A DNA stretch of 64,000 nucleotides, taken from positions 5,116,084 to 5,180,083 of the forward strand of contig NC_080050.1 of assembly GCF_026212465.1 (NCBI RefSeq), read 5' to 3'. The position numbers and the translations under genes were made by a program. The stretch is from Amaranthus tricolor (taxonomy: Eukaryota > Streptophyta > Magnoliopsida > Caryophyllales > Amaranthaceae). The notes beneath the pieces are model-generated. The model did not search any database, had not been told where the DNA came from, and was given only the letters and a program-made list of their open reading frames with translations. Positions 37,701 to 49,430 of the stretch are shown here, piece by piece; within the stretch, counting starts at the first letter, position 1; each line of letters opens with the position of its first letter.

Positions 37701-40547
37701 CTCAAACTTGGTTTGTTTTGCACGAAGCTTGGAACACAACACTATTTGGTATATATTATTTTGTTAAAGTGGTTAAAAATTAAAATCATATTTATTTGCT
37801 AGAAATTACGTGTTAATTTGCGATTTTATTGGTTTTTAAGCGTTTTTGGCACTTTTGCGCATAAAGTTGCTCAAATTTGGATTGTTTTACACGAAACTTT
37901 GTACACAACACTATTTGGTTATATTATTTTGTTGAAGTGGTTAGAATTTAAAATCATATTCATATGCTAGGAATTACGTGTTAAGTTGCGATTTTATTTG
38001 TTTTTAAGCGTTTTTGGCACTTTTGCGTTTAAAGTAGCTAAAACTTGGTTTGTTTTGCACGAAACTTGGCACACAACACTATTTGGTATATATTATTGTG
38101 TTGAAGTGTTTAGAATAGAAAATTTTATTCATATGCTTGGAATTACCTGTTAAGTTGCAATTTTATGGGTTTTTAAGCGTTTTTGGCACTTTTGCACATA
38201 AAGTAGCGCAAACTTGGTTTGTTTTGCACGAAACTTAGAACACAACACTATTTGGTATATGTTATTGTGTTAAAGTGGTAAGAATTGAAAATCATATTCA
38301 TATGCTAGAAATCAAGTGTTAAGTTGTGATTTTAATAGTTTTTAAGCGTTTTTGGCACTTTTGCGCATAAAGAAGCTCAAACGTGTTTTTTTTTGCACAA
38401 AACTTGGCACGCAAAACTATTTGGTATATATTATTGCGTTGAAGTGGTTAGAATTGAAAATCATATTTATATGTTAGAAATTACGTGTTAAATTGCGATT
38501 TTATTTGTTTTTAAGCGTTTTTGGCACTTTTGCGCATAAAGTAGCTCAAACTTGGTTTGTTTTGCACGAAACTTGGCACACAACACTATTTGGTATATAT
38601 TATTTTGTTGAAGTGGTTAGAATTTAAAATCATATTCATATGTTAGAAATTACGTGTTAAGTTGCGATTTTATTGGTTTTTAAGCGTTTTTGGCACTTTT
38701 GCGCAAAAATTAGCTCAAACTTGGTTAGTTTTGCACGACACTTGGCACACAACACTATTTCGTATATATTATTGTGTTGAACTGATTAGAATAGAAAATT
38801 ATATTCATATGCTTCAAATTACGTGTTAAATTGCACTTTTTTTGGTTTTCAAGCATTTTTGGCACTTTTGCGCATAAAGTAGCTCAAACTTTGTTTGTTT
38901 TGCACGAAACATGGCACACAACACTATTTGGTATATATTATTTTGTTGAAGTGGTTAAAAATTAAAATCATATTCATATGCCAGAAATTACGTGTTAATT
39001 TGCGATTTTATAGGTTTTTAAGCGTTTTTGGCACTTTTGCGCATAAAGTTGCTCAAATTTGGTTTGTTTTGCACGAAACCTTGCACACAACACTATTTGG
39101 TTATATTATTTTGTTGAAGTGGTTAGAATTTAAAATCATATTCATATGCTAGAAATTACGTGTTAAGTTGCGATTTTATTGGTTTTTAAGCGTTTTTGGC
39201 ACTTTTGCGTTTAAAGTAGCTAAAACTTGGTTTGTTTTGCACGAAACTTGGCACACAACACTATTTGGTATATATTATTGTGTTGAAGTGTTTAGAATAG
39301 AAAATTTTATTCATATGCTTGGAATTACGTGTTAAGTTGCAATTTTATGGGTTTTTAAGCGTTTTTGGCACTTTTGCACATAAAGTAGCGCAAACTTGGT
39401 TTGTTTTGCGCGAAACTTGGCACACACCACTATTTCGTATATATTATTGTGTTGAACTGGGTAGAATTGAAAATCATATTCATATGCTAGAGATAATGTG
39501 TTAGGTTTCGATATTATTGGTTTTTTAGCGTTTTTGACACTTTTGCGCATAAAATAGCTCAAACTTGGTTTGTTTTGCATGAAACTTAGAACACAACACT
39601 ATTTGCTATATGTTATTGTGTTAAAGTGGTAAGAATTGAAAATCATATTCATATGCTATAAATCAAGTGTTAAGTTGTGATTTTAATAGTTTTTAAGCGT
39701 TTTTGGCACTTTTGCGCATAAAGAAGCTCAAACGTGGTTTGTTTTGCACAAAACTTGGCACGCAAAACTATTTAGTATATATTATTGCGTTGAAGTGGTT
39801 AGAATTGAAAATTATATTTATATGTTAGAAATTACGTGTTAAATTGCGATTTTATTGGTTTTTATGCGTTTTTGGCACTTTTGCGCATAAAGTAGTTCAA
39901 ATTTTGTTTGTTTTGCACAAAACTTGGCACACAACACTATTTGGTATATATTATTATGTTGAACTGGTTTGAATTGAAAATCATATTCGTATGCTAGAGA
40001 TTACGTGTTAATTTTCGATTTTATGGGTTTTTAAGCGTTTTTCACACTTTTGCGCATAAAGTAGCTCAAACTTAGTTTGTTTTGCATGAAACTTGGAACA
40101 CAACACTGTTTGGTATATATTATTTCTTTGAAGTTGTTGGAATTGAAAATCATATTCATATGATAGAAATTACGTGTTAAGTTGAGATTTTTTGGGTTTT
40201 TAAACGTTTTTTGCACTTTTGCACATAAAGTAGCTCAAACTTGGTTTGTTTTCCAACTAACTTGGCTCACAACACTACTTTGTATATATTATTGTGTTGA
40301 AGTGGTTAGAATAGAAAATCGTATATTCATATGCTAGAAATTACGTGTTTAGTTGCGATTTTAATAGCTTTTAAGCATTTTTGGCACTTTTGCGCATAAA
40401 GTAGCTCAAACTTGGTTTGTTTTGCACGAAACTTGGCACACAACACTATTTGGTATATATTATTTTGTTAAAGTGGTTAGAATTTAAAATCATATTCATA
40501 TACTAGAAATTACGTGTTAAGTTGCGATTTTATTGGTTTTTAAGCGT
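37701..40547 (+). repeat. Diverged right flank of domain B
   Basis: Subtypes 7 to 10 are still recognisable to about 38.2 kb. A block of roughly seven to eight monomers is then present twice: 'aattttattcatatgcttgg' occurs at 38121 and 39303 (offset 1182), and 'aaagaagctcaaacgtg' at about 38369 and 39719 (offset about 1350). The copies are visibly diverged, so this duplication is older than the core units. The block ends abruptly at 'taagcgt' (40547), where strand orientation flips. Confidence 0.82.
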
Positions 40548-42951
40548 GCTTTTTTCAAAACAAACCACGTTTGAGCTTTATGCCCAAATGTGCCCAAAAC
40601 GCTTAAAAACTATTAAAATCGCAACTTAACACGTGATTTCTAGCATATGAATATTATTTTAAATTCTTACCACTTCAACAAAATAATATATACCTAATAG
40701 TGTTGTGTTCTAAGTTTCATGCAAAGTAAACTAAGTTTGAGCTACTTTTTGCGCAAAACTGTCAAAAACGCTTAAAAACCCATAAAATCAAAACTTAACA
40801 CGTAATATCTATCATATAAATATGATTTTCAATTCCAACCACTTCAACAAAATAATATATACCAAATCATGTTGTGTGCCAAGTTTCGTGCAAAACAAAC
40901 TAAGTTTGAGCTACTTTATACGCAAAAGTGCAAAAAACGCTTAAAAACCCATAAAATTGAAACTTAACACGTAATTTCAAGCATATGAATATAATTTCCA
41001 ATTCTAAACACTTCAACACAATTATATATACCAAATAGTGTTGTGTGCAAAGTTTCACGCAAAATAAACCAAGTTTGAGCTACTTTATGCGCAAATGTGC
41101 CCAAAACGTTTAAAAACGTATAAAATCGCAAATTAACACGTAATTTCTAACATATGTATATGATTTTAAATTCTAACCACTTCATCAAAATAATATATAT
41201 ACCAAATAGTGTTTTGTGCCAAGTTTCGTGAAAAACAAACCAAGTTTGAGCTACTTTATGCGCAAAAGTGCCAAAAACGCTTAAAACCCATAAAATCGCA
41301 ACTTAACACGTAATCTCTAGCATATGAATATGATTTTCAATTCGTACCAGTTCAACACAATAATATATACCAAATAGTGTTGTGTGCCAAGTTTCGTGCA
41401 AAACAAACCAAGTTTGAGCTACTTTATGTGCAAAAGTGCCAAACACGCTTAAAAACCTAGAAAATTGCAACTTAACACGTAATTTCTAGCAAATGAATAT
41501 AATTTTCAATTCTAAACACTTCAAAACAATAATATATACCAAATGGTGTTGTGTGCAAAGTTTGTGCAAAACAAACCAACTTTGAGCTAATTTATGCGCA
41601 AAAGAGCCAAAAACGCTTAAAAACCCTTAAAATCGCATCTTAACACGTAATTTCTATCAAATGAATAATATTTTCAATTATTACCACTTCAACAAAATAA
41701 GATATACCAAATAGTGTTGTGAGCCAAGTTTCGTGGAAAACAAACCAAGTTTGAGCTAGTTTATGTGCAAAAGTACCAAAAACGCTAAAAAACCCATAAA
41801 ATCGCAACTTAACACGTACTTTCAAGCAAATGAATATGATTTTAAATTCTAACCACTTCAACACAATAATTTATACCAAATAGTGTTGTGTGCCAAGTTT
41901 CGTGCAAAACAAACCAAGTTTGAGCTACTTTATGCGCAAAAGTGCCAAAAACGCTTAAAAAGCCATAAAATAAAAAATTAACACGTAAGGTCTAGCACAT
42001 GAATATGATTTTATATGCTAGACCACTTCAACACAATAATATATACCAAATAGTGTTGTGTGACAAATTTCGTGCAAAAGAATCAAAGCTTGAGCTACTT
42101 TATGCGCAAAAGTGCCAAAAACGCTTAAAAACCAATAAAATCGCAACTAAACACGTAATTTCTAGCATATGAATATGATTTTCAATTCTAACCACTTCAA
42201 CACAATAATATGTACCAAATAGTTTTGTGTGCCAAGTTTTGTACAAAACAAACCAAGTTTGAGCTTTATGCCCAAAAGTGCCAAAAACGCTTAAAAACTA
42301 TTAAAATCGCAACTTAACACGTGATTTCTAGCATATGAATATTATTTTCAATTCTTACCACTTCAACAAAATAATATATACCTAATAGTGTTGTGTTCTA
42401 AGTTTCATGCAAAGCAAACCAACATCGAGCTACTTTATGCGCAAAAGTGCCAAAAACACTTTAAAACCTATAAAATCGCAAATTAACACGTAATTTCAAG
42501 CATATGAATATGATTTTAAAATGTAACCACTTCAAGACAATTTAACCTACTTTATGCGCAAAAGTGCGAAAAACGCTTAAAATCTAGTAAAATCACAACT
42601 TAACACGTAATTTCTAGCGTATGAATATGATTTTCAATTCATACCACTTCAACAAAATAATATATACCTAATAGTGTTGTGTTCTAAGTTTCATGCAAAA
42701 CAAATCAAGTTTGAGCTACTTTATACGCAAAAGTTTCAAAAACACGTAAAAACCCATAAAATTGAATCTTAACACGTAATCTCTAACATATGAATATGAT
42801 TTCCAATTCTAACCAGTTCAACAGAATAATATATACCAAATAGTGTTGTGTGCCAAGTTTCGTGCAAAACAAACCAAGTTTGAGCTACTTTATGCGCAAA
42901 AGTGCCAAAAACGCATAAAAACCAATAAAATCGCAATTTAACACGTAATTT
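40548..42951 (-). repeat. Inverted satellite block in domain C
   Basis: Here the array reads on the opposite strand: 'caaaccacgtttgagc', 'gcttaaaaac' and 'cgcaacttaacacg' are reverse complements of the usual motifs. About fourteen monomers plus one truncated monomer are present. Read in reverse complement, the block matches domain C sequence to the right. 'gtagctcaaac' with 'tttactttgcatgaaac' pairs with about 45.79-45.93 kb, 'ttttgggcacatttgggc' with about 46.03 kb, and 'ctagcatataaaatcat' with about 45.33 kb. It is thus an inverted relative of C, not of B. Confidence 0.93.
42440..42951 (-). repeat. Left arm of imperfect palindrome
   Basis: The reverse complement of this arm aligns with 43053-43561. 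Matching positions sum to 86001 at several points (42541 with 43460, 42798 with 43203, 42812 with 43189, 42878 with 43123), so the centre is near 43001. Both arms contain the same rare fused monomer, 'gtaggttaaattgtcttg' on the plus-sense strand. Similarity drops to ordinary monomer level near 42440. Confidence 0.88.
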
Positions 42952-43052
42952 GTTTGTTTGTTTTGTTTTGCACGAAATTTGTCACACAACACTATTTGGT
43001 ATATATTATTTTGTTGAAGTGTTTAGAATTGAAAATTATATTCATTTGCTAG

Positions 43053-43561
43053 AAATTACGTGTTAAGTTGCATTATGGGTTTTTAAGTGTTTTTGGCACT
43101 TTTGCGCATAAACTAGCTCAAACTTAGTTTGTTTTGCACGAAACTTGGCACACAACACTATTTAGTACATATTATTGTGTTTAACTGGTTTGAATTGGAA
43201 ATCATATTCATATGTTAGAGATTACGTGTTAAGATTCAATTTTATGGGTTTTTACGTGTTTTTGAAACTTTTGCGTATAAAGTAGCTCAAACTTGGTTTG
43301 TTTTGCATGAAACTTAGAACACAACACTATTAGGTATATATTATTTTGTTGAAGTGGTATGAATTGAAAATCATATTCATACGCTAGAAATTACGTGTTA
43401 AGTTGTGATTTTACTAGATTTTAAGCGTTTTTCGCACTTTTGCGCATAAAGTAGGTTAAATTGTCTTGAAGTGGTTACATTTTAAAATCATATTCATATG
43501 CTTGAAATTACGTGTTAATTTGCGATTTTATAGGTTTTAAAGTGTTTTTGGCACTTTTAAT
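43053..43561 (+). repeat. Right arm of imperfect palindrome
   Basis: This partner of the left arm is nearly identical over 43190-43560. It is less similar close to the centre, where the right arm has the short 'gttgcattatggg' variant (three bases shorter than the left-arm version). A spacer of about 100 bp (42952-43052) separates the arms. Confidence 0.88.
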
Positions 43562-43569
43562 CATAAAGT

Positions 43570-44450
43570 AGCTCAAACTTGGTTTGTTTTGCATGAAACT
43601 TGGAACACAACACTATTTGGTATATATTATTTTGTTGAAGTGGTTGGAATTGAAAATCATATTCATATGATAGTAAATACGTGTTAAGTTGAGATTTTTT
43701 GGGTTTTTAAGAGTTTTTGGCACTGTTGCGCATGAAGTAACTCAAACTTGGTTTGTTTTGCACTTAACTATGCACACAACACTATTTGTTATATATCATT
43801 GTGTTGAAGAGGTTACAATTTAAAATCATATTCATATACTTGAAATTACGTGTTAAGTTAAAATTTTATGGGTTTTTAAGCGTTTTTGGCACTTTTGCGC
43901 ATAAAGTAGCTCAAACTTGGTTTGTTTTGCACGAAACTTGGCACACAACACTATTTGGTATATATGCTTGTGTTGAACTGGTTAGAATTGAAAATCATAT
44001 TCATATGCTAGAGATTACGTGTTAAGTTTCCATTTTATGGGTTTTTAAGCATTTTTGACACTTTTGCGTATAAAGTAGCTCAAACTTGGTTTGATTTACA
44101 TGAAACTTAGAACACCACACTATTACGTATATATTATTTTTTTGAAGTGGTAAGAATTGGAAATCTTATTCATATGCTAGAAATTACGTGTTAAGTTGCG
44201 ATTTTATTGGTTTTTAAGCGTATTTGGCACTTTTGCGCATAAAGTAGCTCAAACTTGGTTTGTTTTGCATGAAACATGGCACACAACACTATTTGTTATA
44301 TATTATTGTGTTGAAGAGGTTACAATTTAAAATCATATTTATATGCTTGAAATTACGTGTTAATTTGCAATTTTATAGGTTTTTAAGCATTTTTGACACT
44401 TTTGCGCTTAAAGTAGCTCAAATTTGGGTTGTTTTGCACAAACTTTGCCC
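43570..44450 (+). repeat. Domain C segment repeated 4951 bp downstream
   Basis: The stretch from 'atcataaagtagctc' through 'caaactttgcccacaac' is found again at about 48.52-49.40 kb, at a constant offset of 4951. Its left part also recurs at about 46.55-47.10 kb. Distinctive shared marks are 'gcacttaactatgcac', 'tatatgcttgtgttg', 'ctattacgtatatatt' and 'gcacaaactttgccc'. Confidence 0.82.
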
Positions 44451-45331
44451 ACAACATTATTTGGTATATATTATTGTGTTGAAGTGTTTAGAATTGAAAA
44501 TTATATTCATTTGCTAGAAATTACGTGTTAAATTGCGATTTTATTGGTTTTTAAGCGTGTTTGGCACTTTTGCACATAAAGTAGCTCAAACTTGGTTTGT
44601 TTTGCACGAAACTTGGCACACAACACTATTTGGTATATATTATTGTGTTGAATTGGTACGAATTGAAAATCATATTCATATGCTAGAGATTACGTGTTAA
44701 GTTGCGATTTTATGGGTTTTAAGCGTTTTTGGCACTTTTGCGCATAAAGTAGCTCAAACTTGGTTTGTTTTGCACGAAACTTGGCACACAACACTATTTG
44801 GTATATATTATTGTGTTGAACTGGTACGAATTGAAAATCACATTCATATGCTAGAGATTACGTGTTAATTTACGATTTTATGGGTTTTAAGCGTTTTTGG
44901 CACTTTTGCGCATAAAGTAGCTAAAACTTGTTTTGTTTTGCACGAAACTTGGCACACAACACTATTTGGTATATATTATTTTGATGAAGTGGTTAGAATT
45001 TAAAATCATATTCATATGCTAGAAATTACGTGTTAATTTGCGATTTTATAGGTTTTTAAGCGTTTTTGGCATTTTTGCGCATAAAATAGCTCAAACTTGG
45101 TTTGTTTTGCATGAAACTTAGAACACAACACTATTAGGTATATATTATTTTATTGAAGTGGTAAGAATTGAAAATAATATTCATATGCTAGAAATCACGT
45201 GTTAAGTTGCGATTTTATGGGTTTTTAAGCGTTTTTTTGCACTTTGCCGCATAAAGTATCTCAAACTTTGTTTGTTTTGCACGAAATTTGTCACACAACA
45301 CTATTTGGTATATATTATTGTGTTGAAGTGC

Positions 45332-45363
45332 TCTAGCATATAAAATCATATTCATATGCTAGA
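45332..45363. repeat. Short inverted repeat (10-bp arms, 12-bp loop)
   Basis: The arms 'tctagcatat' (45332-45341) and 'atatgctaga' (45354-45363) are perfect reverse complements. The right arm is the normal monomer motif. The left arm results from 'gctctagcatataaaatc' replacing the usual 'ggttagaattgaaaatc'. The same structure is at 47302-47333, and a degenerate version lies in the inverted block near 42000-42030. Confidence 0.8.
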
Positions 45364-45639
45364 AATTACGTGTTAAGTTGCGATTTTATAGGTTTTTAAG
45401 CATTTTTGGCACTTTTGCGCATAAAGTAGCTCAAACTTGGTTTGGTTTGCACGAAACTTGGCACACAACACTATTTGGTATATATTATTGTGTTGAAGTT
45501 TTTAGAATAGAAAATTATATTCATATGCTTGAAATTTTGTGTTAAGTTGCAATTTTATGAGTTTTTAAGCGTTTTTGGCACTTTTGCGCATAAAGAAGCT
45601 CAAACTTTGTTTGTTTTGCACGAATCATGGCTTACAACA

Positions 45640-45690
45640 CTATTTGGTATATACGTTTTTAAGCGTTTTGGGCACATTTTTATGCGTTTT
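45640..45690 (+). repeat. Composite truncated monomer joint
   Basis: The sequence goes from 'ggtatatacg' directly into 'tttttaagcgttttgggcac' and then 'atttttatgcgtttttggc'. Most of one monomer is lost and the T-rich block is partly doubled. The identical joint occurs 1970 bp downstream, so it predates the duplication. Confidence 0.82.
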
Positions 45691-47121
45691 TGGCACTTTT
45701 GCGTATAAAGTAGCTCAAACTTGGTATGTTTTGCACGAAACTTGGCACACAACATGATTTGGTACATATTATTTTGTTGAAGTGGTTGGAATTGAAAATC
45801 ATATTTATATGATAGAGATTACGTGTTAAGTTTTGATTTTATGGGTTTTTAAGCGTTTTTGACAGTTTTGCGCAAAAAGTAGCTCAAACTTGGTTTACTT
45901 TGCATGAAACTTAGAACACAACACTATTAGGTATATATTATTTTGTTGAAGTGGTAAGAATTTAAAATAATATTCATATGCTAGAAATCACGTGTTAAGT
46001 TGCGATTTTAATAGTTTTTAATAGTTTTGGGCACATTTGGGCATAAAGCTCAAACGTGGTTTGTTTTGAAAAAAACATGGCACAAAAAACTATTTGATAT
46101 ATATTATTGTGTTGAAGTGGATAGAATTGAAAATCATATTCATATGCTATAAATTACGTGTTAAGTTGCGATTTTATGGGTTTTTAAGCGTTTTTGGCAC
46201 TTGTCCGCATAAAGTAACTCAAACTTTGTTTGTTTTGCACGAAATTTGTCACACAACACTATTTGGTATATATTATTTTGTTGAAGTGTTTAGAATTGAA
46301 AATTATATTCATTTGCTAGAAATTACGTGTTAAGTTGCATTATGGGTTTTTAAGCGTTTTTGGCACTTTTGCGCATAAACTAGCTCAAACTTGGTTTGTT
46401 TTGCACGAAACTTGGCACACAACACTATTTAGTACATATTATTGTGTTTAACTGGTTTGAATTAAAAATCATATTCTTATGCTAGAGATTACGTGTGAAT
46501 TTACGATTTTATAGGTTTTTAAGCGTTTTTGACACTTTTAATCATAAAGTAGCTCAAACTTGGTTTGTTTTGCATGAAACTTGGAACACAACACTATTTG
46601 GTATATATTATTTTGTTGAAGTGGTTGGAATTGAAAATCATATTCATATGATAGTAAATACGTGTTAAGTTGAGATTTTTTGGGTTTTTAAGAGTTTTTG
46701 GCACTGTTGCGCATAAAGTAACTCAAACTTGGTTTGTTTTGCACTTAACTATGCACACAACACTATTTGTTATATATCATTGTGTTGAAGAGGTTACAAT
46801 TTAAAATCATATTCATATACTTGAAATTACGTGTTAAGTTAAAATTTTATGGGTTTTTAAGCGTTTTTGGCACTTTTGCGCATAAAGTAGCTCAAACTTG
46901 GTTTGTTTTGCACGAAACTTGGCACACAACACTATTTGGTATATATGCTTGTGTTGAACTGGTTAGAATTGAAAATCATATTCATATGCTAGAGATTACG
47001 TGTTAAGTTTCCATTTTATGGGATTTTAAGCGTTTTTGACACTTTTGCGTATAAAGTAGCTAAAACTTGGTTTGATTTGCATGAAACTTAGAACACAACA
47101 CTATTACGTATATATTATTTT

Positions 47122-49091
47122 TTTGAAGTGGTAAGAATTGAAAATAATATTCATATGCTAGAAATCACGTGTTAAGTTGCGATTTTATGGGTTTTTAAGC
47201 GTTTTTTTGCACTTTGCCGCATAAAGTATCTCAAACTTTGTTTGTTTTGCACGAAATTTGTCACACAACACTATTTGGTATATATTATTGTGTTGAAGTG
47301 CTCTAGCATATAAAATCATATTCATATGCTAGAAATTACGTGTTAAGTTGCGATTTTATAGGTTTTTAAGCATTTTTGGCACTTTTGCGCATAAAGTAGC
47401 TCAAACTTGGTTTGGTTTGCACGAAACTTGGCACACAACACTATTTGGTATATATTATTGTGTTGAAGTTTTTAGAATAGAAAATTATATTCATATGCTT
47501 GAAATTACGTGTTAAGTTGCAATTTTATGAGTTTTTAAGCGTTTTTGGCACTTTTGCGCATAAAGAAGCTCAAACTTTGTTTGTTTTGCACGAATCATGG
47601 CTTACAACACTATTTGGTATATACGTTTTTAAGCGTTTTGGGCACATTTTTATGCGTTTTTGGCACTTTTGCGTATAAAGTAGCTCAAACTTGGTATGTT
47701 TTGCACGAAACTTGGCACACAACATGATTTGGTACATATTATTTTGTTGAAGTGGTTGGAATTGAAAATCATATTTATATGATAGAGATTACGTGTTAAG
47801 TTTTGATTTTATGGGTTTTTAAGCGTTTTTGACAGTTTTGCGCAAAAAGTAGCTCAAACTTGGTTTACTTTGCATGAAACTTAGAACACAACACTATTAG
47901 GTATATATTTTTTTGTTGAAGTGGTAAGAATTTAAAATAATATTCATATGCTAGAAATCACGTGTTAAGTTGCGATTTTAATAGTTTTTAAGCGTTTTGG
48001 GCACATTTGGGCATATAGCTCAAACGTGGTTTGTTTTGAAAAAAACATGGCACAAAAAACTATTTGATATATATTATTGTGTTGAAGTGGATAGAATTGA
48101 AAATCATATTCATATGCTATAAATTACGTGTTAAGTTGCGATTTTATGGGTTTTTAAGCGTTTTTGGCACTTGTCCGCATAAAGTAACTCAAACTTTGTT
48201 TGTTTTGCACGAAATTTGTCACACAACACTATTTGGTATATATTATTTTGTTGAAGTGTTTAGAATTGAAAATTATATTCATTTGCTAGAAATTACGTGT
48301 TAAGTTGCATTATGGGTTTTTAAGCGTTTTTGGCACTTTTGCGCATAAACTAGCTCAAACTTGGTTTGTTTTGCACGAAACTTGGCACACAACACTATTT
48401 AGTACATATTATTGTGTTTAACTGGTTTGAATTAAAAATCATATTCTTATGCTAGAGATTACGTGTGAATTTACGATTTTATAGGTTTTTAAGCGTTTTT
48501 GACACTTTTAATCATAAAGTAGCTCAAACTTGGTTTGTTTTGCATGAAACTTGGAACACAACACTATTTGGTATATATTATTTTGTTGAAGTGGTTGGAA
48601 TTGAAAATCATATTCATATGATAGTAAATACGTGTTAAGTTGAGATTTTTTGGGTTTTTAAGAGTTTTTGGCACTGTTGCGCATAAAGTAACTCAAACTT
48701 GGTTTGTTTTGCACTTAACTATGCACACAACACTATTTGTTATATATCATTGTGTTGAAGAGGTTACAATTTAAAATCATATTCATATACTTGAAATTAC
48801 GTGTTAAGTTAAAATTTTATGGGTTTTTAAGCGTTTTTGGCACTTTTGCGCATAAAGTAGCTCAAACTTGGTTTGTTTTGCACGAAACTTGGCACACAAC
48901 ACTATTTGGTATATATGCTTGTGTTGAACTGGTTAGAATTGAAAATCATATTCATATGCTAGAGATTACGTGTTAAGTTTCCATTTTATGGGATTTTAAG
49001 CGTTTTTGACACTTTTGCGTATAAAGTAGCTAAAACTTGGTTTGATTTGCATGAAACTTAGAACACAACACTATTACGTATATATTATTTT
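47122..49091 (+). repeat. 1970-bp direct duplication, copy 2
   Basis: This second copy directly abuts the first. Near 49115 it continues with 'gaaaatcttattc', as at 44160, instead of 'gaaaataatattc', marking the end of the duplicated block. Private differences include 'gcatatagctc' near 48012 against 'gcataaagctc' in copy 1. Confidence 0.88.
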
Positions 49092-49399
49092 TTTGAAGTG
49101 GTAAGAATTGAAAATCTTATTCATATGCTAGAAATTACGTGTTAAGTTGCGATTTTATTGGTTTTTAAGCGTATTTGGCACTTTTGCGCATAAAGTTGCT
49201 CAAACTTGGTTTGTTTTGCATGAAACATGGCACACAACACTATTTGTTATATATTATTGTGTTGAAGAGGTTACAATTTAAAATCATATTTATATGCTTG
49301 AAATTACATGTTAATTTGCAATTTTATAGGTTTTTAAGCATTTTTGACACTTTTGCGCATAAAGTAGCTCAAGTTTGGGTTGTTTTGCACAAACTTTGC

Positions 49400-49430
49400 C
49401 CACAACATTATTTTATGGGGTTTTAAGCGT
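49400..49430 (+). repeat. Deletion joint inside domain C monomer
   Basis: 'cccacaacatta' is joined directly to 'ttttatggggttttaag', skipping the AT core and the 'catattcatatg' block. The corresponding site at 44450 continues normally. Sequence after the joint matches about 44.88 kb onwards, so roughly 0.45 kb present in the upstream copy is missing here. Confidence 0.75.

Larger units (their letters stand above)
15855..40547 (+). repeat. Satellite domain B (about 168-bp monomers, superfamily 2)
   Basis: This is a continuous head-to-tail array of monomers with 'catattcatatg' and 'ttggcacttttgcg' (with 'gacac', 'gtcac' and 'cacac' variants) and a 'gattttattgg' or 'gattttatggg' block. A homogenised core of 2348-bp 14-mer units (about 19.2-37.7 kb) lies between more diverged monomers on both sides. 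Core copies differ by few substitutions and almost no indels. No gene or mobile element was seen. Confidence 0.95.
45152..47121 (+). repeat. 1970-bp direct duplication, copy 1
   Basis: Features recur 1970 bp later without shift: 'gctctagcatataaaatc' at 45330, the composite monomer at 45640, 'ttttgggcacatttgggc' near 46026 and 'gttgcattatggg' near 46334. The copies differ at only a handful of sites, such as 'gaaattttgtg' (45535) against 'gaaattacgtg' (47505). The unit is about twelve monomers long with some truncated. Boundaries are good to roughly 20 bp. Confidence 0.88.

Noticed and set aside
40548..43561. Inverted block as the terminal repeats of a DNA transposon
   Set aside because: Arms and interior are ordinary satellite monomers. 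No target-site duplication, transposase frame or non-satellite interior was seen.
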